From NCBI GenBank assembly GCA_946528555.1, contig CAMMYS010000015.1, forward strand, positions 1-64,000: a DNA stretch of 64,000 nt, in the 5' to 3' direction. This DNA comes from an uncultured Mycoplasmatota bacterium (GTDB lineage Bacteria > Bacillota_I > Bacilli_A > RF39 > UBA660). Under the pieces are notes generated by a model, which saw only the letters and a list, made by a program, of their open reading frames with translations, did no database searches and was not told the origin of the DNA. The translations under genes were made by a program, and so were the position numbers. Below are positions 52,577-62,214 of this stretch, piece by piece (the stretch's first letter is position 1; every line of letters begins with the position of its first letter).

Positions 52577-55477
52577 ATGAATATTGATGGCTATACAATA
52601 TCTAAAGGTGATAATGACACTTTACTAATTCAAGATGGTAATGGCATAGTATATAGAGTTGATATTAATAATTATAATGCTAATGAACATACATATATTT
52701 ATGAAAACACTAGACAAACTACAAATGATTATACGACTGTAGCTGGATATGTATATAGCCAAAATATTACAAAAGGTAATTCAATAGGAGTTACTTTTCC
52801 AACAACATTAATTCAAAGCGATAGTAGTAGTGGAAGAACACATACAACTGAAAATTTTAGAACTACTGTTGCTGATTCAACAAAACAATTTATGAATGAT
52901 TTACCAGGATTAATAGGTAAAATTAATGGTAATACTAATACTAATGCAACAACTATTAGTTCATCAAGTGAACCAAGTTATACAATTATTTCTCGTGGTT
53001 GGAGTGGAGGAACTCAACCAGCTGTTGAACTTGCTGCTGCTAATGGTAGTAGTGTAGCTGTAATGATTGATCCCAATAGATCTGGTCTTGATGTAACAGG
53101 ATTAGAAAGACCATCATCAGAGTTATACCAAGCATTAAAAAATAATGGTACAGTAATTGTATCAGTAAAAGGATATTCTGTAGAATCTGAATATGCAACT
53201 GATACTGAAAAAGGTGCTGTTGATAATGGTATTCCTGTAGTAGTAGTTAAAAATAATAAAATAGAAAATCATACTGCATTAGAAAATTTTGCTAGTGATA
53301 CAAGATTAGATGCTTATTTATCAGGTGAAATATCATATGATGAGTTTGCTTCTAATTGTAGAGCAAATGGATATGATCCTAATGATTTAACAATGACAAG
53401 AGTTATTGGTTATGATTCAAATGGAAAAGCAATAACAGAAAAAATTAATTTTAATGATTATTCAAATGTACCAAATACAAAAATAACTAAAACTGTAGAA
53501 GAATTATATGCAGAAAATACTAATTTAAGTGATTTTGCTAACGTATATAGTGGTTCTGGAGATACTCTAGCATCAAATCTATCTTATGTTAATAATTCAA
53601 TGAGTGAACTAAGAAGCCAAATAGGTGAACATCAAGATTTGAATTATACAAAAGAATCAGATAATGAAGCAAACATAGTAGGAGCAATGTATAATGTTAC
53701 AAACTACTATGGAACAGTAACAAATTTATTATATGGTAACTTAAATGCAGAAGCAGAAGCTGTATATGGAATAGCAAATGCAATATATCAAATGGATGGA
53801 TTCTCATCAGTAATGGCAGAATCAACATTATCAGATGGAGTAAGTACTTTATTTAGTAGTAGTAATCCAGCTGTTGCTGAACAATTAGAAAATTTAAAAG
53901 CTGCAACAGCAGGTTTATATGATAATGCAAAGAATGCTGTAATGGCTGGTGGAAGATATGATGAATTATCAAATATATTAGGCAAAAATGTACAATCAGG
54001 TGGAGTAGGAAAAATAAGTGTTAGTTCACTTGAAAGTGCAATTAAGTCTATAGTACCAGCATTAGGTAGTGAAGTAGATAGAGCAAAAGCATTAAATTCT
54101 AGTGTAACAGATTTTATGTCTGGAATTGGAGCATCTAATGTACTACAAGGTCAAGTTTGGGAAGATGTTAAAACAAACATGGCTAATTATCAAAACTTAT
54201 TAGATGCTAATGTTAAAGCTGCAACATTTATTGAAGATTCAGTTTTAACAGCTATGGGAATGGTTAGTGACTATATCCAAGGAGCTAGCGATAAAATAGC
54301 TGCTGTAGGTGCACTTGCAAATTATGGAGGACTTGCTACATCAATAAGTGAATTAGATGATAGTAAGTTACCTGAGTTACTAGCTGCTCTTACAGAGATG
54401 CAAGCTAAAATAGATGAAACAGAAGCAACAATTAATCAAATGGAAGCTTCTAAACATATGGTAGATGATGGGTATACAGATGAACTTGGCAACTTTATAA
54501 AAACAGGTGAACATCAAGAACCACCAGAAGCTGAAATACAGGCATTCAGAGATAAGTTAACTGAATACACCGAAATTAAAGCAACATTAGATGCTTATAA
54601 AGGTGTATTAGAAGGACTTGCACCTGTAGTACAAGCCGCACAAAACTTAATTAATGATGCAGTTGGACAAGTAAAAGCAATGTATGAAAATCCAGTACAA
54701 GATACAGATGGAAACTTAACATTTAATGCAGACTTTAATTTGGATTTAAGTCCATATTCAGAATATATAGATACATCTAAAGATTATAAAGGTTTAATAA
54801 ACGATTACTATAATAAATTAACTCAGCCTGAAGGAGAAGATCCAATATCAAATCCAGCTGCTGACACTGATGCTGGAAGTCAAGAAGATGGGAATCCTGA
54901 TAAAAATCCAGGCACTGGTTCTGGAGGGGGAGGACATGGTGGCGGAAACAACACTGGTGGTGGAAATACTGGTGGGGGTAATAAACCAGAGCCAAAAACA
55001 ACACCTGAAGTTAAAACTGAAGCACCTGAAAAGAAAACTGAGGTTAATACTTCAATGCCATTTGATCCAGAAGAAGAACCTTATCCTTGGAATGGTGATG
55101 ATGAAATAATTGTAATTCCAGAGGAACCTGATCATGCAGTTAATTTACCATTTATATATGATGAAAATAATAAACCTCAAATAATAAATTTAGATGCAGA
55201 ACTTGGAAATGATGTTCCTAGTAATAATACTGTTATTGAAGAACCTACATTAGGTAATGAATATACTGAAGTTGTTTATGAAAAGCCAAAAGTTGTTAAT
55301 ATATCAAGTACTTCATCTGTTACTCCAGTTCAAAAAGAGCAAAGCAAATCACTTAGAACAATGGGTATCGCTTCAGGATTAGGAGTGGCAATTGGAGCAG
55401 CATCTTTAGGTGCACATTCAATTATTAAAAATAAAGATGAAGAAAATGAAAAAGAGGATTATGGTTATAATAAATAG
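52577..55477 (+). CDS. 966-aa C-terminally anchored protein with hydrolase-like and helical WXG/LXG-like regions
   Basis: ATG 52577 is chosen because AGGTGA covers the in-frame GTG 52568. There is no N-terminal signal peptide. Residues about 135-240 look like an alpha/beta-hydrolase piece: YTIISRGWSGGTQPAVELA has a GxSxG elbow (Ser about 143), AVMIDP gives an acidic residue and KIENHTALENF a His. Residues about 320-720 are helical and Ala/Asn-rich, with SNVLQGQVWEDVKTNMANYQ resembling WXG/LXG proteins. A Gly-rich linker (GGGHGGGNNTGGGNTGGG), a Pro/Glu-rich stretch and a final hydrophobic segment with acidic tail follow. Export may use a type VII-like or other leaderless route. I recognise no family. 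Confidence 0.6.
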   Translation: MNIDGYTISKGDNDTLLIQDGNGIVYRVDINNYNANEHTYIYENTRQTTNDYTTVAGYVYSQNITKGNSIGVTFPTTLIQSDSSSGRTHTTENFRTTVADSTKQFMNDLPGLIGKINGNTNTNATTISSSSEPSYTIISRGWSGGTQPAVELAAANGSSVAVMIDPNRSGLDVTGLERPSSELYQALKNNGTVIVSVKGYSVESEYATDTEKGAVDNGIPVVVVKNNKIENHTALENFASDTRLDAYLSGEISYDEFASNCRANGYDPNDLTMTRVIGYDSNGKAITEKINFNDYSNVPNTKITKTVEELYAENTNLSDFANVYSGSGDTLASNLSYVNNSMSELRSQIGEHQDLNYTKESDNEANIVGAMYNVTNYYGTVTNLLYGNLNAEAEAVYGIANAIYQMDGFSSVMAESTLSDGVSTLFSSSNPAVAEQLENLKAATAGLYDNAKNAVMAGGRYDELSNILGKNVQSGGVGKISVSSLESAIKSIVPALGSEVDRAKALNSSVTDFMSGIGASNVLQGQVWEDVKTNMANYQNLLDANVKAATFIEDSVLTAMGMVSDYIQGASDKIAAVGALANYGGLATSISELDDSKLPELLAALTEMQAKIDETEATINQMEASKHMVDDGYTDELGNFIKTGEHQEPPEAEIQAFRDKLTEYTEIKATLDAYKGVLEGLAPVVQAAQNLINDAVGQVKAMYENPVQDTDGNLTFNADFNLDLSPYSEYIDTSKDYKGLINDYYNKLTQPEGEDPISNPAADTDAGSQEDGNPDKNPGTGSGGGGHGGGNNTGGGNTGGGNKPEPKTTPEVKTEAPEKKTEVNTSMPFDPEEEPYPWNGDDEIIVIPEEPDHAVNLPFIYDENNKPQIINLDAELGNDVPSNNTVIEEPTLGNEYTEVVYEKPKVVNISSTSSVTPVQKEQSKSLRTMGIASGLGVAIGAASLGAHSIIKNKDEENEKEDYGYNK

Positions 55478-55505
55478 AAAATGCTATTAAGTATTTTCTT
55501 TTTTT
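55477..55505 (+). terminator. Intrinsic terminator
   Basis: GAAAATGCT / AGTATTTTC (one G-T pair) with ATTA loop and T-run; same design as the one at 184 behind the paralogue. Confidence 0.8.
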
Positions 55506-55531
55506 ATGTTAGAATAAAACTGGTGATTTTT

Positions 55532-56296
55532 ATGAGAGCGCTTATTACAGGGGCCTCTAATGGCTTAGGAAAAGATTTTGCTATTAAATTAGCTAATATG
55601 GGATATGATTTAGTTTTAGTAGCAAGAAGTGAAGATAAATTAGATCATATACAAAATGATTTAAAAGATATGGTAGATGTTAAAACAGAAGTTATGGATT
55701 TAAGTATAAAAGAAAATGTATACAAATTATATGAAAAATATCGTAATAAAATAGATCTATTAATTAATAATGCTGGATATGGTTTATGCGATGATTTTAG
55801 TAGAATAGATTTAGATAATGAATTAAATATGATTAATTTAAATATTGTTTCTGTACATATATTAACTAAATTATTCTTAAATGATTTTATTGCTAAAGAT
55901 AGTGGTCAAATATTAAATGTAGCATCACTTGCAGCTTTTGAACCTGGCCCTTTAATGGCAACATATTATAGTACTAAATCATATGTTTATAATTTAACAA
56001 TGTCTATTTACGAAGAATTAAGAAGAAATAAAAGTAATGTTAAAATTAGCGTTCTTTGTCCAGGACCAGTTGATACTGGATTTAATGATAGAGCAAAAGT
56101 TAATTTTAGTGTTAAACCTCTAACTAGTGATTATGTAACAAGTTATGCACTAAAGAAATTGAAACATAATAAGTTATTAATAATACCAAGTTTAAGAATG
56201 AAATTAACTGTTTTTGGTGTTAGATTTATGCCAAGAAAATTATTACTTAAAATGACATATAATATTCAAGAAAGAAAGACCAAATCTAAATTATAG
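55532..56296 (+). CDS. Short-chain dehydrogenase/reductase
   Basis: 254 aa from ATG 55532 behind GGTGAT; an upstream in-frame ATG at 55481 is in the terminator. TGASNGLGKDFA is the cofactor loop, NNAGYG, catalytic Ser in NVASLAAFEPG and YYSTKSYVYN (YxxxK) are intact, then CPGPVDTGF. ARSEDKL after strand 2 favours NADP(H). Substrate unknown; resembles the YqjQ/DltE-like group of Bacillota. Confidence 0.88.
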   Translation: MRALITGASNGLGKDFAIKLANMGYDLVLVARSEDKLDHIQNDLKDMVDVKTEVMDLSIKENVYKLYEKYRNKIDLLINNAGYGLCDDFSRIDLDNELNMINLNIVSVHILTKLFLNDFIAKDSGQILNVASLAAFEPGPLMATYYSTKSYVYNLTMSIYEELRRNKSNVKISVLCPGPVDTGFNDRAKVNFSVKPLTSDYVTSYALKKLKHNKLLIIPSLRMKLTVFGVRFMPRKLLLKMTYNIQERKTKSKL

Positions 56297-56340
56297 TTTT
56301 AATTTAAAAACTAATATTGTATAATTAAAAAGGTGATATT

Positions 56341-56592
56341 ATGAAAATAGTTAAGATTTCATCTTTGGGTTGCCCATCATGTATTATAATGAATAAAATA
56401 TTCAATCAAATAAAAGATGAATATGATTTTGAATTAGAAGAACTAGATTTTGATTTAGATTCTTTTGAAGAATATAAACCAGGTAATATTATGCCTGTAT
56501 ATATATTTTTTAAAGATGGTAAAGAAATAACAAGATTAGTTGGTGAGCATAAAAAAGAAGAATTTATAAAGATATTGGAGGAGAATAAATGA
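56341..56592 (+). CDS. Small thioredoxin-like protein (CPSC)
   Basis: 83 aa. KISSLGCPSCIIMNKIF places a CPSC redox pair at residues 11-14, and NIMPVYIFFKDGKEI supplies the cis-Pro loop. No signal peptide, so it acts in the cytoplasm. Its end overlaps the start of the DsbD-like gene, for which it is the obvious electron donor. Confidence 0.85.
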   Translation: MKIVKISSLGCPSCIIMNKIFNQIKDEYDFELEELDFDLDSFEEYKPGNIMPVYIFFKDGKEITRLVGEHKKEEFIKILEENK

Positions 56593-57791
56593 AAAAATTA
56601 ATTTATGTGATTTTAATAACTTTATTATTTATTCCAACAATATTATTTGCTAGTGAAAAAGATATAAATATATATTGGTTTCATGGAAAAGAATGTCCAC
56701 ATTGCCAAGAAGAAAAAGTTTTCTTAGATAAATATTTAGATAAACATAAAAATGTACATTTAGTAGATTATGAAGTATGGCATAATGATGAAAATATGGT
56801 TAAGTTTACTGAAGTAGCAAAATTACTTGATGAAAAAACTTCAGGTGTACCATTCTTAGTAATTGGTAATAATTCAGTAATTGGATATATAGATGGTTAT
56901 ACTGATGAAGTAATTACTAATACAATTAATTATTATTCAGCTAATAATTATGTTGATGGTGTAGGTATATATTTAGGCGTAGTAGATGGTAATATTGATG
57001 ACTGGGATAAAAATATAAAATATATCGAAAATGAAGATGAGTTAGTAGTACCAGATAATTTAGAAAATATTGTTAAAAACTCATCATTACTTGTTAGTGC
57101 TATTGTAATAGGATTTATTGATGGATTAAATCCATGTGCTATGTGGATACTTTTATTCTTAATATCAATGTTATTTAGTATAAGAAGCAAAAAGAAAAGA
57201 TGGTTAATAGGATCTGCATTCTTAATATCATCAGCACTTGTATATTTCTTATTCTTACTATCATGGATAGATATATCAGTATATTTAACAAAGATAACTT
57301 ATATAAGATTAGGTATAGCAGCAATAGCAGTTATATTTGGAGCTTATTCAATTATTAGATTTATTAATAATATTGGTAAAGAAGATGGATGTGAAGTAGT
57401 TAATACTAAAAACAGAAGAAGAATTATTGCTGCTATTAAAAAGATAGTTAAAGAAAAATCAATTTTTGTAGCAATACTTGGAGTAGCTTTACTAGCAGTA
57501 AGTGTTAATATAATTGAATTACTATGTTCACTTGGATTACCTGTATTATTTACTCAATTATTAGTATTAAATGAAGTAAATACATTCTGGAAATTTATTT
57601 ATTCATTTGTATATGTATTCTTTTTCTTAATAGATGATACTATTATATTTATAATAGCTATGAAGACATTAGAAATAAAAACTATTTCAAATAAAGTAGG
57701 TAAATATGCACATCTAATTGGTGGAATACTAATGCTTTTAATAGGAGTATTAATGTTATTTAAACCTGATTGGTTAATGTTAAACTTTTAA
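56589..57791 (+). CDS. DsbD-like thiol transporter: exported thioredoxin domain plus CcdA-type membrane domain
   Basis: 400 aa. Signal peptide, then a thioredoxin domain with WFHGKECPHCQEEKVF (CPHC, about residue 36) and SGVPFLVIGN, then six or more helices from about 160 with IGFIDGLNPCAMWILLFLISM, the conserved CcdA segment. A second membrane Cys is near ELLCSLGLPVLFTQ. It would move electrons from the cytoplasmic thioredoxin to exported proteins, for which the Cys-rich protein at 5804 is a candidate substrate. Confidence 0.88.
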   Translation: MKKLIYVILITLLFIPTILFASEKDINIYWFHGKECPHCQEEKVFLDKYLDKHKNVHLVDYEVWHNDENMVKFTEVAKLLDEKTSGVPFLVIGNNSVIGYIDGYTDEVITNTINYYSANNYVDGVGIYLGVVDGNIDDWDKNIKYIENEDELVVPDNLENIVKNSSLLVSAIVIGFIDGLNPCAMWILLFLISMLFSIRSKKKRWLIGSAFLISSALVYFLFLLSWIDISVYLTKITYIRLGIAAIAVIFGAYSIIRFINNIGKEDGCEVVNTKNRRRIIAAIKKIVKEKSIFVAILGVALLAVSVNIIELLCSLGLPVLFTQLLVLNEVNTFWKFIYSFVYVFFFLIDDTIIFIIAMKTLEIKTISNKVGKYAHLIGGILMLLIGVLMLFKPDWLMLNF

Positions 57792-57798
57792 TATAATA

Positions 57799-57836
57799 AA
57801 ATAAAGATTAATTAACTTTAGTCTTTATTTTTTTTT
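57799..57836 (+). terminator. Intrinsic terminator
   Basis: AAATAAAGATTAA pairs with TTAGTCTTTATTT (one T-G) followed by T-run. Confidence 0.75.
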
Positions 57837-57884
57837 ATATTTTTGATAGAATGATTATAGATAATAGAAGGGTGTTGTTTTAGT

Positions 57885-59729
57885 ATGCTAGGAAAAATAT
57901 TAACTATTAATAAAAACAGTACTATTGTTAAATTAAATCCTGAAATATTAAGTAAAGCAAGTGATTTAATTAATGTACATGTTGTTTTTGAAGATTCTGA
58001 TAAAAAAATATTAGGTGAAGTAGATTCTATTTTAGAAGATACTATTAAGATTACATTTTTAGGAGAACTTACTGAAAATGATTTTATTGGTGGAGTTTTA
58101 AGAAAACCAAGTCTAGAAGCAAAAATAAGAATTATTAATGATGATGAATTAAAAATTCTTACAGGGCCTAGAACTAAATGTTTATCTTTAGGTGTATCCC
58201 CCTTATATAATAACGCACCTTTAACAGTAGATTTAGATGATATGTTTTCAAACCATACAGCTATTTTTGGTAATACTGGTAGTGGTAAAACATATGGTAT
58301 ATGTAGAATAATTCAAAATATTTTCCCTAATAGTCAAATAATTCCATATAAATCAAATTTATTTATATTTGATTCTTATGGTGAATATATGAATGCATTT
58401 TCTAAATTAAATGACATCTCTCCATATTATAATTTTAAAGTTATAACAACTAGTGAAAAGAAAGAATATGAAAAATTAAATATTCCTGTATGTTTATTAG
58501 ATTTAGAAGATGTATTAAACTTACTTGAAGCAACATCTTTCTCACAAATATCTATGGTTGAAACAGCACTTACATATGTTAAGATGTTTGCTAGAGAAGA
58601 TCAAGAAGCAATAGATTTTAAAAATCATATTCTTGCTAAAGCAGTTATTAATATAATGTATACTAATCAAACTTCTACAAGAATTAGAGATCAAATATTT
58701 GAAATATTAAATGAAACTTCTACTCCAGAAATGAGTTTATCAGCAGAAGTTCCTGGTATTGGATTTACAAGAAGTTTTAGAAATTGTTTTGATATAGATA
58801 GTGAAGGAAGATTTGCAGAACATAAAATTATTTCAGATTATATTAAACAATTTATTGATGAAGATAGAAAATGGAATTTTGAAGCTGCTGGAGTAACATA
58901 TTCATTACATGATTTAGAAGTGGCTTTAAACTTTACTTTATATAGTGAAAGATATTTATTAAATGAAGCAATGTATGACTCAGCAATGAGTTTAAAAGTT
59001 AAATTACATGATTTAGCTACTAGACAATATAGAGAATTCTTCTCATCAGATAGTTATATTACATTAGATGAATATATAAGAAAGATTCAAATTAAAGATA
59101 ATAAAAAGTGTCAAATTGTTAACTTCAATTTAGAAGATGTAGATGATAGATTTGCTCGTACAATAGTTAAAATCTTTGGACGTATGTTTATGAAATTTAC
59201 ACGTGCTTTAGATGATAGAGCATCATTCCCAATACATATGATACTTGAAGAAGCACACAGATATGTTATAGATGGTGATGATAAAAAATTATTTGGATAT
59301 AATATATTTGAAAGAATTGCTAAAGAAGGTAGAAAATATGGTCTATTGTTAACATTAATTACACAAAGACCTACTGATATAAATGAAAATGTTATATCAC
59401 AATGTGCTAACTTCTTAATATTTAAAATAAATCACCCAGCTGATTTAGAATATATTGCTAAGAGTGTACCAAATATGAGTGAAGATATTGTTGAAAAACA
59501 AAAGACATTACAATCTGGTACTTGTGTAGCATTTGGTAGAATATTTAAAATACCAATGATTGTTAAGATGGAGAAAGCTGATCCACCACCAACAAGTTCA
59601 AACTGCGATATATTTGGTAATTGGATGGTTAAATTAAAACAAGAACCATCACCTGCTGTACAACCAGCACCAGTTGTGGAACAATCTCAAACAGCAACGC
59701 CTGCATTTGAAGGGACTCCACAAGCATAA
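57885..59729 (+). CDS. HerA-like ATPase (DUF87/HAS-barrel)
   Basis: 614 aa. An N-terminal beta-barrel (1-110) precedes FGNTGSGKTYGICRII (Walker A, about residue 128) and, after a long insertion, MILEEAHRYV (Walker B, about 455) and LITQRPTDINENVISQC (sensor region). HerA/FtsK-superfamily enzymes form hexameric DNA translocases and often work with a NurA nuclease, which is not encoded here. A Pro/Gln-rich tail closes the protein. AGGGTG lies about 15 bases before ATG 57885, a longer spacing than usual. Confidence 0.85.
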   Translation: MLGKILTINKNSTIVKLNPEILSKASDLINVHVVFEDSDKKILGEVDSILEDTIKITFLGELTENDFIGGVLRKPSLEAKIRIINDDELKILTGPRTKCLSLGVSPLYNNAPLTVDLDDMFSNHTAIFGNTGSGKTYGICRIIQNIFPNSQIIPYKSNLFIFDSYGEYMNAFSKLNDISPYYNFKVITTSEKKEYEKLNIPVCLLDLEDVLNLLEATSFSQISMVETALTYVKMFAREDQEAIDFKNHILAKAVINIMYTNQTSTRIRDQIFEILNETSTPEMSLSAEVPGIGFTRSFRNCFDIDSEGRFAEHKIISDYIKQFIDEDRKWNFEAAGVTYSLHDLEVALNFTLYSERYLLNEAMYDSAMSLKVKLHDLATRQYREFFSSDSYITLDEYIRKIQIKDNKKCQIVNFNLEDVDDRFARTIVKIFGRMFMKFTRALDDRASFPIHMILEEAHRYVIDGDDKKLFGYNIFERIAKEGRKYGLLLTLITQRPTDINENVISQCANFLIFKINHPADLEYIAKSVPNMSEDIVEKQKTLQSGTCVAFGRIFKIPMIVKMEKADPPPTSSNCDIFGNWMVKLKQEPSPAVQPAPVVEQSQTATPAFEGTPQA

Positions 59730-59754
59730 AAAAGAATAGAAAGGAAGGATAATT

Positions 59755-62163
59755 ATGTATGATTTAGGTATTAGCTTTAAAGTTGATATTAAGAAAAGCA
59801 AAACACCTAGTGCACATGTTTATAGAGGAAGCAAATATAGAATAAGTATATTATCTGATTCATTAATAAGATTAGAATATAGTGAAACAGGATCATTTAA
59901 TGATTATCCTACTTTTTTTGCTAGCAATAGAAACTTTGCTAATCCTAAAACAACTGTTGAAGAGGATAGTAATATATTAATAATAAAAGGTGAAAAGTTT
60001 ATTATTGAATATCAAAAAGAAAGACATTTTGCTGGTAATAAATATGCACCAGATCAATATTTAAAAGTTACTATTAAAGATACTGATAAAACATGGTATT
60101 TTAATCATGTTGAAGCAAGAAACTTTAAAGGAACTAGCTATAGTTTAGATGAGTCAACTGGAAAAGCAGAATTAGAAAAAGGTTTATTCTCTTTAGATGG
60201 TTTTGCATCTTTTGATGATTCAAGAACACCAATTATTGATCAAAATGGTAACATAATAACACCAAATTATAAGAATGTTGATACATATTTATTTATATAT
60301 AATAATGATTTTGGATATGGTCTTAGAGATTACTTTAACTTAACTGGTTTACCACCACTAATTCCTAGATATGCTTTGGGTGTATGGTGGAATAAAAATG
60401 AACCATATAATGAAAGCGATATTCAAGTATTAGTTAATAAATTTAAAAAGAATCAAATACCTCTAAGTATATTATTACTTGGAGAAAGTGCTAGAACTAA
60501 GAATAAATATTCTAATTTGAGTTTCTCATTTGATAAGACATTATTTCCAAATCCATCAGCACTTGCTAATTACTTACATGCAAGTAATATATTCCTAGGA
60601 ACAAATATTAAGACTGATGGAGTATTAAGTATAGAAGAAGAACATCATAGTGATTTTATTAAAATATATGATGTAGATACAGATAAAAATATTCCATTAA
60701 ATGTTTATAATTCAAAATTAATGGATGGTTTCTTAAAAGGAATTATTACACCATATTTAAATAGTGGAGTAGATTTCTTATGGGTAGATGATAATAATAT
60801 AGAAAATAGATTAAGAAATTTTGCTATGGATTATTATCTATTTAACAATATGAATGGTAATGATGCTAAAAGAAATTTAGTTTTCAGTAGAAACTTTGGT
60901 ATCGCTCCTCATAAATATGCAATACTTTATTCAGGTAGAACATTAATTAGTTGGAAGATATTAAAACTATTACCATTCTTTAATGCAACAGCTGCTAATA
61001 TTGGAGTATCTTGGTGGAGTCATGATATTGGAGGTTTTGATAGTGGAACTGAAGATGCAGAATTATACATGAGATATGTTCAATTAGGAGTTTATAGTCC
61101 AATACTAAGACTTTCTAGTGAAGGTGGTAAATACTATAAACGTGAACCATGGAAATGGAATGCAGAAACATTTAATATAGTAAGAGAATATTTAAATTTA
61201 AGACATAGATTAATACCATATTTATATAGTGAAGCCAAAAAGTATTCAGCAAGTGGAGTACCACTTTTACAACCACTATATTATAAATATCCTGAAACTT
61301 ATGATGAACCATTATATAAAACAGAATATTATTTTGGTAGTGAATTATTTATTTCACCAATTGTTAATCCAAAAGATGCTATTATGAATAGAGTTGTTCA
61401 TAGATTATTCTTACCAAATGGTACTTGGTATGAGTTTAAAACTGGTAAGAAGTTTATAGGTGGTAGAAGATACGTTACATTCTATAAAGATGAAGATTAT
61501 CCAGTATTCGCTAAAACAGGAGCTATTATTCCTATGGCAAAACTAAATCCTGATAATCTAAATGATGTTTCTTCTCCAAAGACTTTAGAAATACATGTTT
61601 TCCCTGGTAGAAGTAATACATATAAATTATATGAAGATGATGGTTTCTCATCTAAATATAAAGCTGGTGAAAGCTTAACAACTGAAATAAATTATTATTA
61701 TAAAACTAATGATTTCTCAGTTTCTATAGAACCTATTTCTGGTATAACTAGTGTAGTTCCAGAAAAGAGAAATTATATAATTAGATTTAGAAATACTAAA
61801 TTCACTGAAGATGTTCAAGTATTTGCTAATGAAGTAAATGTTCCATTTAAGAGATATACTGATGAAACAGATTTTGTAATTGAATTTAATGAAATACCTG
61901 TTGAATCAAAAATATTAGTATATTGTAAAGGACAAGATATTGAAATAGATGCTTCTCGTGTTGTTAATGATGATTTAGAAAGTATTATTAATGATTTAGC
62001 TATACCAACTGAATTAAAAGAAGATATAGATAAGATAATATTTGATAAAGAAACAACTATTAAAGAAAAGAGAATTTTAATAAGACATCTTAGAAGAGAT
62101 GGATTACCTAAGATATTTATTAATATGTTTATGCAATTATTTGAATATATGGCTGAATTATAA
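59755..62163 (+). CDS. GH31 family glycoside hydrolase (alpha-glucosidase type)
   Basis: 802 aa behind AAGGAAGG. N-terminal beta-sandwich, then a TIM barrel beginning at PRYALGVWWNKNEPYNESD. The nucleophile Asp is in FLWVDDNNIENR (about residue 341; usual form WNDMNE). The acid/base Asp is in WSHDIGGFDSGTED (about 422), followed by SPILRLSSEGGKYYKREPW. Most GH31 enzymes release alpha-glucose. No signal peptide, so it acts on imported or internal oligosaccharides. The last 80 residues are an added helical domain. Confidence 0.9.
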   Translation: MYDLGISFKVDIKKSKTPSAHVYRGSKYRISILSDSLIRLEYSETGSFNDYPTFFASNRNFANPKTTVEEDSNILIIKGEKFIIEYQKERHFAGNKYAPDQYLKVTIKDTDKTWYFNHVEARNFKGTSYSLDESTGKAELEKGLFSLDGFASFDDSRTPIIDQNGNIITPNYKNVDTYLFIYNNDFGYGLRDYFNLTGLPPLIPRYALGVWWNKNEPYNESDIQVLVNKFKKNQIPLSILLLGESARTKNKYSNLSFSFDKTLFPNPSALANYLHASNIFLGTNIKTDGVLSIEEEHHSDFIKIYDVDTDKNIPLNVYNSKLMDGFLKGIITPYLNSGVDFLWVDDNNIENRLRNFAMDYYLFNNMNGNDAKRNLVFSRNFGIAPHKYAILYSGRTLISWKILKLLPFFNATAANIGVSWWSHDIGGFDSGTEDAELYMRYVQLGVYSPILRLSSEGGKYYKREPWKWNAETFNIVREYLNLRHRLIPYLYSEAKKYSASGVPLLQPLYYKYPETYDEPLYKTEYYFGSELFISPIVNPKDAIMNRVVHRLFLPNGTWYEFKTGKKFIGGRRYVTFYKDEDYPVFAKTGAIIPMAKLNPDNLNDVSSPKTLEIHVFPGRSNTYKLYEDDGFSSKYKAGESLTTEINYYYKTNDFSVSIEPISGITSVVPEKRNYIIRFRNTKFTEDVQVFANEVNVPFKRYTDETDFVIEFNEIPVESKILVYCKGQDIEIDASRVVNDDLESIINDLAIPTELKEDIDKIIFDKETTIKEKRILIRHLRRDGLPKIFINMFMQLFEYMAEL

Positions 62164-62185
62164 TAGGACATTTTGTCCTATTTTT
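62162..62185 (+). terminator. Intrinsic terminator
   Basis: AATAGGACA / TGTCCTATT, TTT loop, T-run. Confidence 0.9.
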
Positions 62186-62187
62186 AG

Positions 62188-62193
62188 TATAAT
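62188..62193 (+). promoter_or_regulatory. -10 element of the M23 gene
   Basis: TATAAT three bases after the terminator T-run. Confidence 0.5.
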
Positions 62194-62214
62194 AAATATT
62201 GTGAGGGGATTATT

